A stretch of 64,000 nucleotides of DNA from Lycorma delicatula. Its lineage: Eukaryota; Arthropoda; Insecta; Hemiptera; Fulgoridae. The stretch lies in the NCBI RefSeq assembly GCF_047948215.1, contig NC_134458.1, positions 145,095,036-145,159,035 of the forward strand, read 5' to 3'. A program made the position numbers and the translations under genes. Position 1 is the first letter of the stretch; every line of letters begins with the position of its first letter. The notes under the pieces are model-generated. The model was not told where the DNA came from. It searched no databases and was given only the letters and a program-made list of their open reading frames with translations. Positions 1-12,690 of this stretch are shown piece by piece.

Positions 1-1394
1 TAAGATTCAAGTGATACAAACCTTCTGCAGAAGGAAAAAAAACGACATGTGGAGTTTTATGAAATCATCCTCGACAAGGAATAAGATGGCATTTTTTTTT
101 ACATTTAATGTTTAGATGTGAGGCCACATTCAATCTAAGTGGAAAGTTAAATTGCCACAACGTGGCAATATGTGAATATTGCAACGTGGATATGTGAAAC
201 AGAGCCGGCACATTCATCAATCAAGCATGAGAAACATTCTGGAAAGGTCAACTGTTTCCCGAGAAAAGATTTACGGTATATACTTATTTTATAAAAAACA
301 GTGTTTTTTATAAATTTCATATTTTTTTGAATTTCATTTCAAAAAAAATATTTCATATCTGGATGATTTGTCGAATTGGCTTTCTGGCAGTTACAAGCAA
401 ATTCTAATGAATTCATTTACCAGCAGTACAGAGCACCATCATACTTGTATCAACAAGATCAAACATTTTTTAATGAATTGATCTACACTCAAAAGACCGA
501 TTTACATTTAAAAGTGCCGATTTACATTTCAGCACTTTCGAACAAGGTCACTCGATCTCACTATCTGTTTTTTTTTTTCTGGAGGGGGTTATGAAAGACT
601 TTGCCACCTCTTCCAGAAATTGTAAACGAACTGTAATACTGTATAATAGTAGCGGCTGCATTAACATCACAATTGCTCGAGTTGTTACGAGTATAATTTT
701 CGTGTAAGTGTAAGCCACGTATCTGGAGGGAATACATTGAATATTTGTGAAAATTATAAAAAAAAATTCATATTCAACCATGTATTCACCGCGAAGTTAT
801 ATATTTGTTAATTTATTTAAAAAATAATGTTTTTTTAAATCGGATGAATCTGTTTTACATAGGCTGTATAATTGGCAATCAATGAATCTTTACACAGACT
901 TAAATAAGAACACTGTATCGATGCTTTTTCTATTACAATCTTGGGGAGATCAGATTGTGATGCAATATCGTTCACTGAAACGTCACGGAATGAGTATCCC
1001 ATTATGCTTCAATCAGCAAAAAATAATTTTTTGAAATTTCTTAATTGCGTATGAGTTAACAGTACAATGGAGACTTCAAACAGAAGCATAATATTGATAA
1101 ATAAATGGAATATAAAACGTGATAAGAACTCGTTCACAATAGACGAACCTCTTTACCTTCAAAAATTGAACCCGAGTATTTTTTGGCTATTGTACAAATC
1201 TTAATAATATGTTTTTCAGGTGTTAAGAGATATAAAGGAGTAAAGTGATTTTTCATTATTTTTTTTGCACTGAATCGAAATATCTACTGCATATCAGCAC
1301 GCTAAACCTATAGAAATAGAAATAATATTCAACCCAATAACTAACACCTTCACTCCATTCACCAAAGGGAGTAGCAGGATAATGAATATCATTT
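1..1394. other. AT-rich DNA, no gene recognised
   Basis: Only short open frames occur (for example 376-594 on plus and 548-781 on minus), with biased, low-complexity translations and no domain I recognise. I see no promoter or RNA gene. Confidence 0.6.
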
Positions 1395-1640
1395 TTCTTC
1401 TTTTTTTGATCCCAGCTGGCGTTTGGATTGAATCGACTTCTAAGCCCGTACGTTACTTGGGTGCCAATGGTTGTCTGATTTCATAAACAAGACGCTTCCA
1501 TGCTGCGGTTTTTTATATTATCAACGGTCTGCTTAATCCACGTTTTCTTTGGAGCTGTTGGACCCTCCAACGCGTGGGTCGTTCACACCAGAGGATTTTG
1601 TATGATAGTCGGTTTCCACTCATTCTGCAGAAATGATTTG
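1395..1640 (-). pseudogene. Possible LINE 3'-terminal coding remnant
   Basis: Read on the minus strand, this segment has pieces such as PKKTWIKQTVDNIK followed about 40 residues later by NPNASWDQKKKK, spread over two frames with stops. The order resembles the C-terminal tail of non-LTR retrotransposon ORF2 proteins, where a GRP..TW motif precedes a W-containing block and a lysine-rich end. No reverse-transcriptase motif is present, so at most this would be a strongly 5'-truncated copy. The plus-strand frame at 1500-1733 starts with a hydrophobic stretch but overlaps this remnant and is probably its shadow. The match is weak and could be chance. Confidence 0.3.
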
Positions 1641-1739
1641 GCCATGTCTGCAGAATATCATTACTCTAAGAGAAAGCTTATACTGATTTGTGCCGCTTGT
1701 ACATCAGGTACTTTACATACATCACAACCATAAAAATAA

Positions 1740-2224
1740 TGAGATAGTTAATGCTAAACAGCAAATTATCCTTTGCTTATGTCGTACTATTTGGTAGTAC
1801 TGGCTCATAATAATAAGGGAAAAAATATCACTTGGAATAAATTAAAAAATAAAATGAATATAGTTATACATTTTTATTTATAGGAATGATGCATTTAAAT
1901 TTTCCAGTATCATATATTAAACTTTGTTTAATTATATTTCCCAGTTATGTTTGAGTTTTGAGATAACTTACACCATCACTTCATTCTAAACTACATTCTT
2001 GCACTTAAAAACCAAATGTAACTAGTAGCAAAAGAAATAATAATAAAGGAAGGAAAGTTTTACAATACGATGGAATGGATCATCAGAAGTTAGTCCTTGT
2101 TTAGAAAGGTTCAAACTTGCAGTGCAGCTATTCTAGTCAATATTATTTCTTTTTTGCTGTATTAGTGTAAAGGAGTAGTGATGTAGTCGTGGTCTAAAAC
2201 TGAATACCGGGTAATTTTGCACGT
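1740..2224. other. AT-rich spacer
   Basis: Nothing recognisable lies between the weak LINE tail and the mariner fragment. Confidence 0.5.
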
Positions 2225-2550
2225 GAGTTAGGTTCTGATCGGTGTTTAGAGGAAATTATTTCTCTTGAAGAGGTGCTTGGAGTGAATTGATCATAACAGT
2301 ACAACAATATTTAGAAGGTACCGAGAGTTTAAAAGAGGAAATTTTGGTAATGAGGTCACTTCAACTGTCTTCTTTTGTGAATAAGGGAAATATTACTTCA
2401 TTACGAAAAATGCTTGAGACAGACAGTAACCTACTAACAAATGGAGGTCTCCTTGGGCATTAAAGAACCAGCAATTCGAGCTATTCTGCGAGATCATCTT
2501 GAAGTTAGGAAGATTTGTAACGTTTGGGTGCCTAACTTGACCTACGATGG
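2225..2550 (+). pseudogene. Mariner transposase fragment, DNA-binding region
   Basis: Decayed N-terminal part of a Tc1/mariner-superfamily transposase, the enzyme that cuts and re-inserts mariner elements at TA sites in the nucleus. The frame around 2411-2455 reads LETDSNLLTN. After a one-base shift near 2457 it continues GIKEPAIRAILRDHL and EVRKICNVWVPNLT. This is the usual layout of the second helix-turn-helix of mariner, ending in the conserved RK.C..WVP block. Upstream codons contain EVTST, typical of the linker before the helices. There is no downstream DDD catalytic domain, so this is a truncated, frameshifted relic. A short AT-rich region follows, and I see no terminal inverted repeats. 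Confidence 0.6.
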
Positions 2551-2854
2551 TACATCGTGTTTCATTATTTAATTGTTTATAAGTTGGTTTTATTGTTTGG
2601 GTTTATATTTTTTAATTTTTCTAAAATATTTAATTCTTTAGTTTCACAATATTGAGAATTCTGTTTCTTTTAATACCTGTTTTTAAAAACACTTCAAACA
2701 TCTTACGTTTGTATTTTATTTCTGTGAACTTTATTCATACCATTCTAGTCGTACAAAAATTTTTACATATTTTATTTAAAAAAACTTTTATATGTTTATT
2801 TATCCATTTACGATTAACAAGCTTATTTTACGCCAAAAATAAAGTTTTTTTTTA

Positions 2855-3150
2855 CGAACCCATTTTTTTAAATTTTACCACATATTTCTCTAAAACTGCT
2901 AAAAATATAGTTTTTGGATCTTGTTTTTTTTTCAGGTCAGATTTCAGAAAAAAAAATCATTAAATTTACCTCTCAATTTTGGTCTCAACAACTACAATCT
3001 AGTTTAATTTTACCGAAATCGCAGAAATCAGGGCGAAATAATTTATCAACCGACACTCGCTAACAAAGAATTTCCGATCCTATGGTTCAATGAACTTTAT
3101 TTTTTATTTTCACAAGTAAAACATTCTTGAAACTTTGTTACATTCTTCGT
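2855..3150 (+). repeat. Dispersed repeat F, copy 1
   Basis: The block around 2985-3150 (AGAAATCAGGGCGAAAT, then ACACTCGCTAAC) recurs in the same orientation at 57030-57230 with similar spacing and flanks. It has no coding potential. The full boundaries are not resolved. Confidence 0.6.
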
Positions 3151-3159
3151 GAATCAGTT

Positions 3160-4350
3160 TGTACATTTGTTGTAAACCATTGTTGGTTTAAAAACAAGTC
3201 GGCCTAAAACCGAAGAGCGCTCAACTAAGAATGCACTTATTACTAAATCCCTCCCTTCCAGACATATAATCTTCAGCATGTTCCGTAAAATACTAAAAAA
3301 TATAGTATTAAGCCTAAGGTAATGAAGATACTGCATATATCGTTACTAGCCCGATGATAAAATAAAAATGTATATATTTTTATTTGAGACCTTTACGGTA
3401 ACATAGTAACAGTATTGGTATATATTAAATTTTAAGCAATAATAATTGTTCGGTTTTTGATCAAAGTTTTATTCGATCTTTCGGTGGATACTTTATTTTA
3501 GCAGATGTTAAAACTAAATTCGAATGTTTTCTTTACGGTTGACATGGTTATATAGTTTTTGTTTTTATTAACTCGTTATAAATATATATGCTCAGTTTTT
3601 TGTTTGTGTAATCTTTTCAGTTTTTATAATTCGATCTTATAATTATTTAGTTTATTTAATTCATGTTTTTTTATTGTTATGTGTTATTTATGTATATTTT
3701 TTCATAATACCTAAGGTACATATTAAACTATTTTTTTTCTATATTCAAAACTGTATTTGTGTTCAAGTGTTTTATAATAAGTTTTAAAATCACTATCCAA
3801 TCCAGATCGTCAGATTCTCTCAGAACAATAATATATTTCAATACAAAAATGCTATTTTTAAATCTGAAAATAACTTGATTATTTATCTATTTTATATTTA
3901 GTAAAACCGTTTTTTTTTATCATTCAAAGCATTATCAAATTGTAATGAGTATGTAATACATCGACAACAATAATACTAAAACAAAGATACTCCGCTAAAA
4001 GATAATTGGCCAATTCTGTTTACATTAGTTAAGAATATTAATTTAAATTACAATGAAATAAAAATTAATAAATTAAATTAAATAAAATTATTAATTAGTT
4101 TTTATTAACAGGAAAAATAAAAATAAAAATAATAATTATAAAAATTAAATTTAATTATTAATTAAGAAGAATAAAACATATTTTAATGAGTTTGTGAAGA
4201 CTAATAAGACGCAATTACTTTAAAAAAGCGTATAATTAATTAATGGACAATAATAATCATAATCCTGTATATCATAAATTGTTATAATACTTGCTGTTTA
4301 TCACACGTAACTATGTCTAGCATGATGCAATGCGTATTTTTCTAACACGC
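3160..4350. other. AT-rich DNA, no gene recognised
   Basis: Long A/T runs, no supported ORF and no repeat boundary that I can define. Confidence 0.5.
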
Positions 4351-4353
4351 AAG

Positions 4354-4365
4354 CACAACAACAAC

Positions 4366-4400
<35 letters not shown>
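4354..4400. repeat. (AAC)n/(AAT)n microsatellite
   Basis: Four AAC units run directly into about eleven AAT units. Confidence 0.95.
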
Positions 4401-4401
<1 letters not shown>

Positions 4402-6660
4402 TTAGTGTATAGGTTGATCGCTCCAGCAGTCAAGCAGGACAATACGTGCATTAGGTCTATTGATCATTAATTTTTTTATTATGTTATACCAACTACCGCA
4501 TTCTTCTATAAAATATTTTTTATTGCAAAATAATTTTTTCATACAATTTTACTTAATATATGATACAATCTAAAGGAAACATTAATTATTCTATTACGAA
4601 AATTATTTTGTAAAAAATGTTTCGTTAATGAATAATAAAAAATGAATAATTATTACATTATTTCAAATCAAAGAAAGAATTTAGTTTTAGTTTATAATAA
4701 ATAAAATGTTCCAATTTTTAATAAATTAATAATATCATATTATAGATGAAAAAAAAAAAACAGGAAATTTAGCTTTTAATTAAGGATATAAGCATAATAA
4801 ACGGACTTAACCAACCACTCGATAACAAAGGTTGGTGGTATGCTTCATTACATTACAACTATCAGCTTATCTAATCAATTAGTTAACAAGACGTACAGAT
4901 TTAAAATATTAATCTATATAAGACATCAGTAAATTCTTAAAATAATTACTATAGTTTAATTACATTTTTTTTGCCAATTGTTTTAAGCTTAATAACTCGC
5001 TTATTCGCAATTTTAACAATTCATTCAAAGAATTATGTTTTATTCCCAATTACTTTTCTATTAACCAGTTAAATTTCATTTTATTATTAACATTTACTAT
5101 TAATAAACTGAAGGAAAGTTAAATAAAACTCACCCTTTATTTCCTACTTTTTAAAATTATTAATTTTATGACTTTATGAAACACTCAAAAAAATTTAATT
5201 ATATGTATTCTTATATATATTTATATATTAACCTTGATACATTTTTTTTAGATTAAAAATTATCCACTTATATGATATTATAATTATAGATGCCTTCGAT
5301 TATTCTAGACCATCTAAAGTCTTAATACATCTCTTCAGTGTTGCATTACGTTTATTGCATGTTGATGGTTGATTTATTTTATTTTTTTTAAATCTACGTA
5401 CACTTACGCGCACAAAACCTACACACATATTTAAAAATTCTCTTTAAATATGCGTTTCTTTGTGTTTTACCACTTTTGAAATGCTTCACTTGGCAACCTT
5501 CCCTACTTATCATATAAATCATTTTCAACATCATAACCGTCTACCTTTCTAATATCGGTCATATTTTTCTTTGATGTGGTATCCATATTTATAAAGAAAG
5601 ATACTAGCTGAAGTGAATAAAAAATAGTAAATACGGAAACATATTTATTGTTCACTTAGTACATAACGAAATAGTTAAAGTAAGTACTGCACTTAAAGAG
5701 AATAATCTTTTATTAAACTGGAAAGTAAATGCTTTCCATTAAAATATTTTTGTATGGAATTCTTGTAGTATATATGTTTAGTTTTCCGTACTTGATGTTA
5801 TTTTTTACAATAATTACTTTTCTCAGTAGCATGGTGACCACACAAGTGACCACTATCAAGTAAATCTGACGCTAAGATAGTCGATAATTTTTAATTGAAT
5901 GCGTTGATTACATATTTTTTCAATTGAATGCATGAATTACGCAGGAGTTAGGAGTAGAATTACATGAAATGAAAGAATTAAATTACAGGAAAACATTTTT
6001 ATTTTAGGATATTGTTTTTACGTTTTCTTTAACTAGTTTATGACAGTCGTTTTTTTCTGTTCAATCATTTTGATGATAATTAAACATTCATTTCGTCCTT
6101 CGTTTATCATGCTCCGATCCTCTTTAGCTACCCGAAAAATATTTCCACCAGTGTACGAAGTAAATCTGTGATTGTCTTTTATTCGTTACCGCGTGAGAGC
6201 ATCTTCCATCGTTGCAAAGCTTGTTTATATTTGTCCAAACACTCTTTATACAGTTAGCTCTTTTGCGTGCACTTTATCGAACAACTATTTTTACCTATTC
6301 CGGGGATTCTTGAAAGACGTTTTATCAACGGTTTTATTCTGTAACCGCTGTCTCCTGAAAGATAAGCAAAACAATGGTGCTGCTTATCTTAACCCATAAC
6401 TTTCATTAACTCTGAAATACTAATCGCCTCCAAATTCGACTATCGCAGGTGCTGCACTGGACTTATCAGTATTTTTAATTACATGTTCTACCTCATGTTA
6501 TTTGTTTGCTGATGTTAGCGTATCCTTCTCTCTCGTTACCGTTTGCAGAACATAATCAACTGTTTTAATGACTGTTCTATGTACTTCATAATCCTTTAAA
6601 GATTTTTGAATTTTTCCATAAAATGTATCCTGTATTTTTTTAAATTTTTAAAAATACATT
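4401..6660. other. AT-rich DNA, no gene recognised
   Basis: The longest open frame (6172-6399, plus) has no recognisable motif and sits in a region with unremarkable composition. I see no RNA gene. Confidence 0.5.
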
Positions 6661-6663
6661 TAA

Positions 6664-6713
6664 AAGAGAGGGGGAGAGAGAGCCCAAGAGAGAGATACTG
6701 TGTGTGTGTGTGT
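6664..6713. repeat. (GA)n and (GT)n microsatellite
   Basis: An interrupted GA-rich run is followed by a pure TG run. Confidence 0.9.
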
Positions 6714-6855
6714 TATTAACGGAGTTCCATTTGCGATTTCATAAAAATGTTCGACAAAAAATGTTTTCAGTTTGATTTTTAAAGTTCTCTTGAGAGCAAC
6801 AGCTCACACGAAATTACTATTAACCTATTTCCAATTTTTGAGTTCTATACGTATA

Positions 6856-6888
6856 TAGCTCGGGCAAAGCCGCGACGGCGGATGCTAG
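6856..6888 (+). mobile_element. Possible Helitron-type 3' end
   Basis: GCTCGGGCAAAGCCGCGAC then GGCGGATGCTAG, followed by T. The GC-rich block with a short GCCGC/GGCGG stem about 5 bases before CTAG fits the Helitron terminal signature (hairpin, CTRR, insertion next to T). The corresponding 5' end was not located. Confidence 0.4.
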
Positions 6889-7679
6889 TAAATTATATAA
6901 ATATTCAATCGATTCTTTTTAAAATCAAATGTTCTTTAAACCTGCTAAGGCTTGAGAGACCTTCGTTCTCTATAGTTTTCGCGATTACGTTCATTCATAG
7001 TCTCAGCCATTTTACAATTCGCTGCACGTCTTTCTATTTTCCACATTGGTCAGAAGCAGCATTAAAGATTCTACGTTATTACTATAATAAAAGGAAGCGT
7101 TCATTTACCTAATTTAAAATGTTTACAAATCCAAACAAAATGTTTGTGTAGGTTACAGTAAATACTTTTACTCCGCAGGAACGTAAATATTGCATTATAT
7201 ATACGAAATTTTTAATTTTTATTCGCACGAAGAGATTTATTTGTAGAAAAACCGATCAGTAGTAAATATATATTTTTTTACTAGCTTTACCCCATCATTT
7301 ATCGATAAATAAACTGTAAGGGAAAGAATTATGAACAATAATAGAAACCACTAAAATAACAATAAAATAGGGAAGGATAGATAATAGGGAAATATTTAGA
7401 GTGATTAATCAATTGTTTCTTTACGTATGGAATACAATTATTATTATGCTTTGTGACAGCTTTCATGCATTTATCAAGTGATACCGAATAGTATAAAGAA
7501 GTATATTTAATATTCAAAAGGTTTCACAGTTCATATTATACTTGTGTATCATTTATATATTACTGAACTGGATTATATCGAAATAATATAAAAGCAACAT
7601 TAATCAAGGTATTTATTTTGCTCATGTAATTATCATACATTTTTCACTATTTGCTAATTTTTAAAAATAATGAAGTGTA

Positions 7680-7681
<2 letters not shown>

Positions 7682-7712
<31 letters not shown>
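7682..7712. repeat. (AT)n microsatellite
   Basis: Uninterrupted AT dinucleotide run. Confidence 0.95.
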
Positions 7713-7717
<5 letters not shown>

Positions 7718-7729
7718 TGAAAAAGTATA

Positions 7730-7855
7730 ATTTTAATAAGTTGAATAGTTTTTTTTTAACCGACTTTTTGAAGAAAAGTACGGTATTACTTTCGGGGGAA
7801 AAATTGAATTTTCTTAATGTTTTTAAGGTACCATTTGCTTGAAATTTAATTTCCT

Positions 7856-7936
<81 letters not shown>

Positions 7937-8120
7937 CATATACACATATATGAAATGTGTGGCTCAAAAATTTGTGAAAAAACTATTACATTAGTTTTAC
8001 TGAAATTTAGATATGCTGAAGTAGTGAATCTGAAATTATGTATGTGAAAATTTGATGAAGATTGGTTGGGTTGTTCTTCAGTTACCCTCAATTTAAAGTC
8101 AACAACAGACAACATATCCT
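7730..8120 (+). repeat. Dispersed repeat B, copy 1, interrupted by microsatellite
   Basis: The segments GTACGGTATTACTTTCGG near 7780 and TGAAATTTAGATATGCTGAA near 8000 have counterparts in the same order at 18610-18910. In this copy an (AT)n(CA)n(AT)n tract has expanded between them. It is non-coding: the minus-strand frames here are translations of the microsatellite. Confidence 0.55.
7856..7950. repeat. (TA)n(CA)n(TA)n compound microsatellite
   Basis: TA run, then about 11 AC units, then a second TA run. Confidence 0.95.
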
Positions 8121-10400
8121 CAATCAGAGGTTATGCTGACTTTTTATATACGTGCTTATGCAGTAACTCGCGGTGCTGAGTGAGTTTAAAGTTGATGCTT
8201 GTGTGTAGGTCAACTAGCTAAACGAAAGTATGTACGGTTGTACTCTGATGAACATCAGTGCGTTTCTGACGGTAAAATAATGAGAGCGTCGGAAACGAAA
8301 AATTGGTCTTCTTGGGCAAAACCACCAAGAATTTTTTTTTTATAGTTTAGTTCAATTAATAATTCTATAAAATATTAATTGGTAATTTAAATCTAGGAAC
8401 TAATCTCATTATAATAACTGATCTGAGACAGGTCCCTTGTACTGAGTTAAGTCTCCATTTTATTTATACTCCGGTAAAACTTTTAAGATCCTAATAATTC
8501 CAATTTCTTTTAAGTTATCTATAATAATTTTTAATTTTTTATGACTTCCTTTTTATGAAACGTTTAGTGCTGTTCTAATTAATTATTCCCGTTTCATATT
8601 ATGTCCCGGTAAGTTGCTTTTCTATACAGAATTTATATGTTATTTTAACTGGTATAATTGTATATTAGATATATGTTATAAAAATCATGTTGATAAGAAG
8701 AAAGATTTGTTTAGGAAAAGATATATTAAAAAAGTATGATTACTTGATTATACGAAGAGAATGGTATACTTATTATACTCGAATTTGTCGCGTTTAAAAG
8801 ATTATGTGCTTATTTCTTCGATTGTGTACGTCAATGTCTCTTAACTCAAAAGAGCTGTACTGATTTTCATGAAATAAATATAAAAAAATGTTTCTCAATC
8901 GTATAAGTGAAAAAAGAATAAACGCTTATTTGAAGGAAATTAAATTATTGGCGTTTAACGCTATTTTCTTCGATCCAGAAATAAACCAAAATTGACAGAA
9001 ACTTATCGAGTGGGATACAAAATAAAATTATTTGAAAAGTGAACTTCAAATACAGATTATAAATTATCTTGAAATATATTATTAAAATAATAAAACAAAT
9101 TAGAACCTAATTTAATGAAAGTATAAGTAAATTACTGGAAAATTTAGTAATAAATTTAATTGGATTTAAGTAAAATCATCAAAGAAATAATTTGAACAAT
9201 TTACTCTTCGAAAAAATCACTCATAAAAATTTATGATGTTCTTGTTTAATTAAACAGATGATTATTTTTTAACAAATATTAAACAAGCCTTTGCATTTTT
9301 TATTGTGAAAATCATGGCAATTTTCTATAAAATTGATGGATAACAAATTTTTATATATTTTTAGATTTTGCAGATATATTATGTATATATAGTTGGTTAA
9401 TTTATTATTTTACCGTAAAAATTTTAAACACATTTTACGATTATTCCCTTCTTATAAGGTACGTTGATTAAGATTTATAAGAATTTTGACTGGTTGTAAG
9501 AAATTACGCTTTGAGGTTAACTGTGAGAGCTGTTTTCTAATGATGTAACATACACTTTAAGACTATCTGTAAGTAAATTAATATTACTTTTTATATTAGA
9601 AAATTGTTTTACTGCTAAAATTAATATGAATTTTACTGATTATATTATATTATTTTGACATAAAAACTGTAATTTACTGCTAAGTAGCTTAAACAACTTA
9701 GGTAGTTCCAACTGAAATTAATTTTATATTCGAAGCTAGGAACTAGGCAATATCACTTCTTTTTTGCTTGTTTTCTTTGTTTCAGTTTTCCTTCATTTTC
9801 CCATATTTCTTCCTCTATTCATATTCTACTGGTGTTTTTTTCTTAATCCACAAAAACATTTGCATCATAAATTATTCCTCTAAATCTATTGTACGCTAAC
9901 TGTTCATCTGTATTTATTTTGTTTACTCATTTATCTTAGGTTTTTAAGCTCTTCTTTCGTTTGATTTATGTATCCTGTTTGGCTTTTTAATTTTTAATGT
10001 TTTTCAAAAATATTTTTATTCAGTCTTTTTGGATTCATTCGAATGATTTACCCGAACAATCCTAATTTTTTTAATCTAATAGCGGTTTTCAAATCGTTTT
10101 GGGTTTATAAATTTCCCTGTTTGATTTTAATCTGTACCCTTCTTCTGTTTTTCTGGTTTTCGAAAATTAATTTCTGAAATTAGGTATATTATATACATTG
10201 ATGTTTTTTCTCTATGTATCCGGAACCACATCTAAATGTTCTATATTGTCTAACTAGGTAATGAATTGGCAATTTAATGTCAAACATTGGTAATGTTTTG
10301 AATTTAAACAAATTTCCATTCTAAAAATAAACTTGTGCAGATTTATTTTTATGCATAAGTGATATTCACTGTTTTTATTTAAATTGGAATAAATCAATTG
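8121..10400. other. AT-rich DNA, no gene recognised
   Basis: The patch at 8130-8330 is less AT-rich than its surroundings but has no open frame I can name. The rest is low-complexity. Confidence 0.5.
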
Positions 10401-10401
10401 T

Positions 10402-10423
10402 GTATATATATATATATATATAA
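10402..10423. repeat. (TA)n microsatellite
   Basis: Short TA run just upstream of repeat A copy 1. Copy 2 also has a TA run just outside its TCTAGTG end. Confidence 0.9.
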
Positions 10424-10481
10424 TAATATAATTATATATGTAATAATGATAATTGAACGATATATGAAACGTATATAAAAA

Positions 10482-11264
10482 TCTAGTGGTTTGTACGAGT
10501 CTGTTACTCTTTTACGCAAAAATTACACAACCGATTAAGAAAAAATTTTGGATAAAGATAGTTTTTATACTTGGAAAGAACACAGACCTGATTATTGCCG
10601 TCACGAACTTTAATCTAGTGACTGTTTTAATGGCTTGCGGTAACAACTGGATTTTGTTCCTTGCCGACATTCAACTTTACGATGGCCAAACCGTTGATCA
10701 AATCGAATTCAGAGACCACTTGCACTATTTAAATTTAAATATTTTACAAAATAAAGATTCTTCGTCTTTTTCGTTATCCCGTTTGGTTATCGATAAAATT
10801 AGCTTTAAAGGTGCGACGCTGTACGGCGCGGGGGATCAACCAACATAGCCACTGCCACTATCATTGCACGCCCGAGGCCACTGACTGCACCTGCCTCCGG
10901 TTACTTGGCATACACAATAAAATAAAAAAATAATAAGAAATGAAGTTTTAAGGTCATCCTCTTATGGTGTTTGTCGGTTAACGCTAAGAACCGTGCAAAA
11001 TAGTTTTTTATTAGTACGAAAGACAGGTAACCGGCTATAACTATTATTTTTAAGATAGTAGCCGACTAATCTGTAACCCGCATATTTCATATCGCTTAAA
11101 TTTTCGAGTCCTGTTCTAACGAAACTGTTGCTCTGTAGAAATTATAATACACTGATAGTTTTTCTTTAAATTGAACAAGCTTTAATTATTATTTATCCGT
11201 ATTATTCTCACAAGCATGAGGATAATGAACAATATGGAGCCACTGTATCGCCCTGATCGGCTAG
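10482..11264 (+). mobile_element. Repeat family A, copy 1 (non-autonomous element)
   Basis: About 780 bp, starting TCTAGTG and ending GATCGGCTAG. It matches 21886-22673 in inverted orientation along most of its length, and 31290-31478 over its GC-rich core (GGTGCGACGCTGTACGGCGC region; CTGCACCTGCCTCCGG). The TC start and CTAG end would fit a non-autonomous Helitron, but a matching hairpin is not clear at this 3' end. The 120-codon open frame at 10486-10848 lies in the repeat and is not conserved in the other copies, so I do not call it a gene. Confidence 0.65.
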
Positions 11265-12690
11265 CAATAAATAATTAACTAAATTCTTTTCAGTATTAAA
11301 TGGAGAGTTGCCAATTAAATTAATAAATCGTTTATATATATGGGTTTTCTTTTTAATTCAAAAAAATAATAAATGTTAGTTACTCATATAAGCAATTACA
11401 AATATTACCTCGATTGTTGGAGAGATAATTCTTTTTTTTTAATGTGTAAAGTATACTAAACCTGACAGGTATTTGAACCAAGAATTTTCTAGAAGAAAGA
11501 CAAAGTTGCAACAAGGATCAAACTTTTAATGGTTATTTTATCACAGTTTCGATATTGGTCCCATTACAGTTTTATTTTTCCATCAATATTTCAATTAAAA
11601 AAAAACAGAGATTAAATATCTAATACGATATTTGTGAGGTAGAGAGATATTTGGTTGAAGGATCCGTCATTTGATACAAACATTTTTTGGTTATTTTACT
11701 TTACATCTGTTAATATAATTTAACAAAGATAAACTAAGATGCGTCCTTTTGTTAGCAGTCACTTTACTTTATAGTTTAATTTTCAATATCATAATTAATT
11801 TAAATTCTTAATTAAAAAATACGGGTAAATTTTGAGAGAAATCTGTTTTAAATATAAAAAAATTAAGAGTTATTGCCAATTTGTTCCGTAAAACGGTAAA
11901 ATGCATGTAAATTATAGATAGAACTAAAAAGTAAATATAGTTTATTCTCATATTTTTGCAAATAATTTGCAATTTTGTTTATGAAAAAGTTTGAAATCGG
12001 AGAAAAAGTCATGGAGAGAAAGAAAGGTTTATAGAGCCCGGCAGTGTTGTATTTAATATGTTTAACACCATAACCAAACTATTATCGGTGACTTGACTTG
12101 AGATACAAATCAGTTCCGAAAATTACATAGCGGTTCTGCAATTCCAAATTTACAAAGAAAGGTTAGGTGTGAAGGGGTTTCCGATTACTATCTTCACAGA
12201 ATCAAACCTTAAATCTTTTCATCATTGGAGCTGGGTATTTCGTTGTTATGATTACTCTTAGAGAATGTTACTTTTATTAGTAACATGTATCGTAGGAGCT
12301 TAGATGCGTCGCAGTCATAAAAAAGAATAGATTAGCCATAAGCAACCAACTAATCTATCTCTTCTACCAAAATACCCTTCCTTATATATACACATACATA
12401 TATATGTCACGGTAAATTTGATTAATCCTGTGATTATGCACAATTACCGCTGAATTTGACTAATCGTCTCTATGCTGGAGATTTTAATAAATATGTAGCA
12501 GTTTATTAAATATACCGGTCATTTTATATATTCTCCATGTTAATATATTTTACATATTAAAATAACAACTCGAACATAAGCAGTAATTACTTAATTTATT
12601 ATTTAGATAATCAAAACATTACTGTTAATTAGTTGAGGTTAGCGAGCAAAGCGAGCGTAGGTTATATCTGGAACCTAACCAAACAAGGTG
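11265..12690. other. AT-rich DNA with one SINE relic
   Basis: Apart from the SINE relic at 11461-11507 I see no gene. At 12640-12690, GCGAGCAAAGCGAGC and TAGGTT...AACCTA form a small direct/inverted repeat just before the R1-like LINE. Confidence 0.5.
11461..11507 (-). mobile_element. tRNA-derived SINE head, relic
   Basis: On the minus strand this gives a degraded B box (TTCAAATACC) followed by the CAGG linker of the SINE head family seen at 19401-19480. The A-box side is partly recognisable. Confidence 0.4.

Noticed and set aside
7647..8115. Two overlapping minus-strand open frames rich in Tyr, Ile, Cys and Val
   Set aside because: They are translations of the (TA)n(CA)n microsatellite.
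10486..10848. 120-codon plus-strand frame
   Set aside because: Lies in repeat A; the frame is not kept in the copies at 21886-22673 or 31290-31478.
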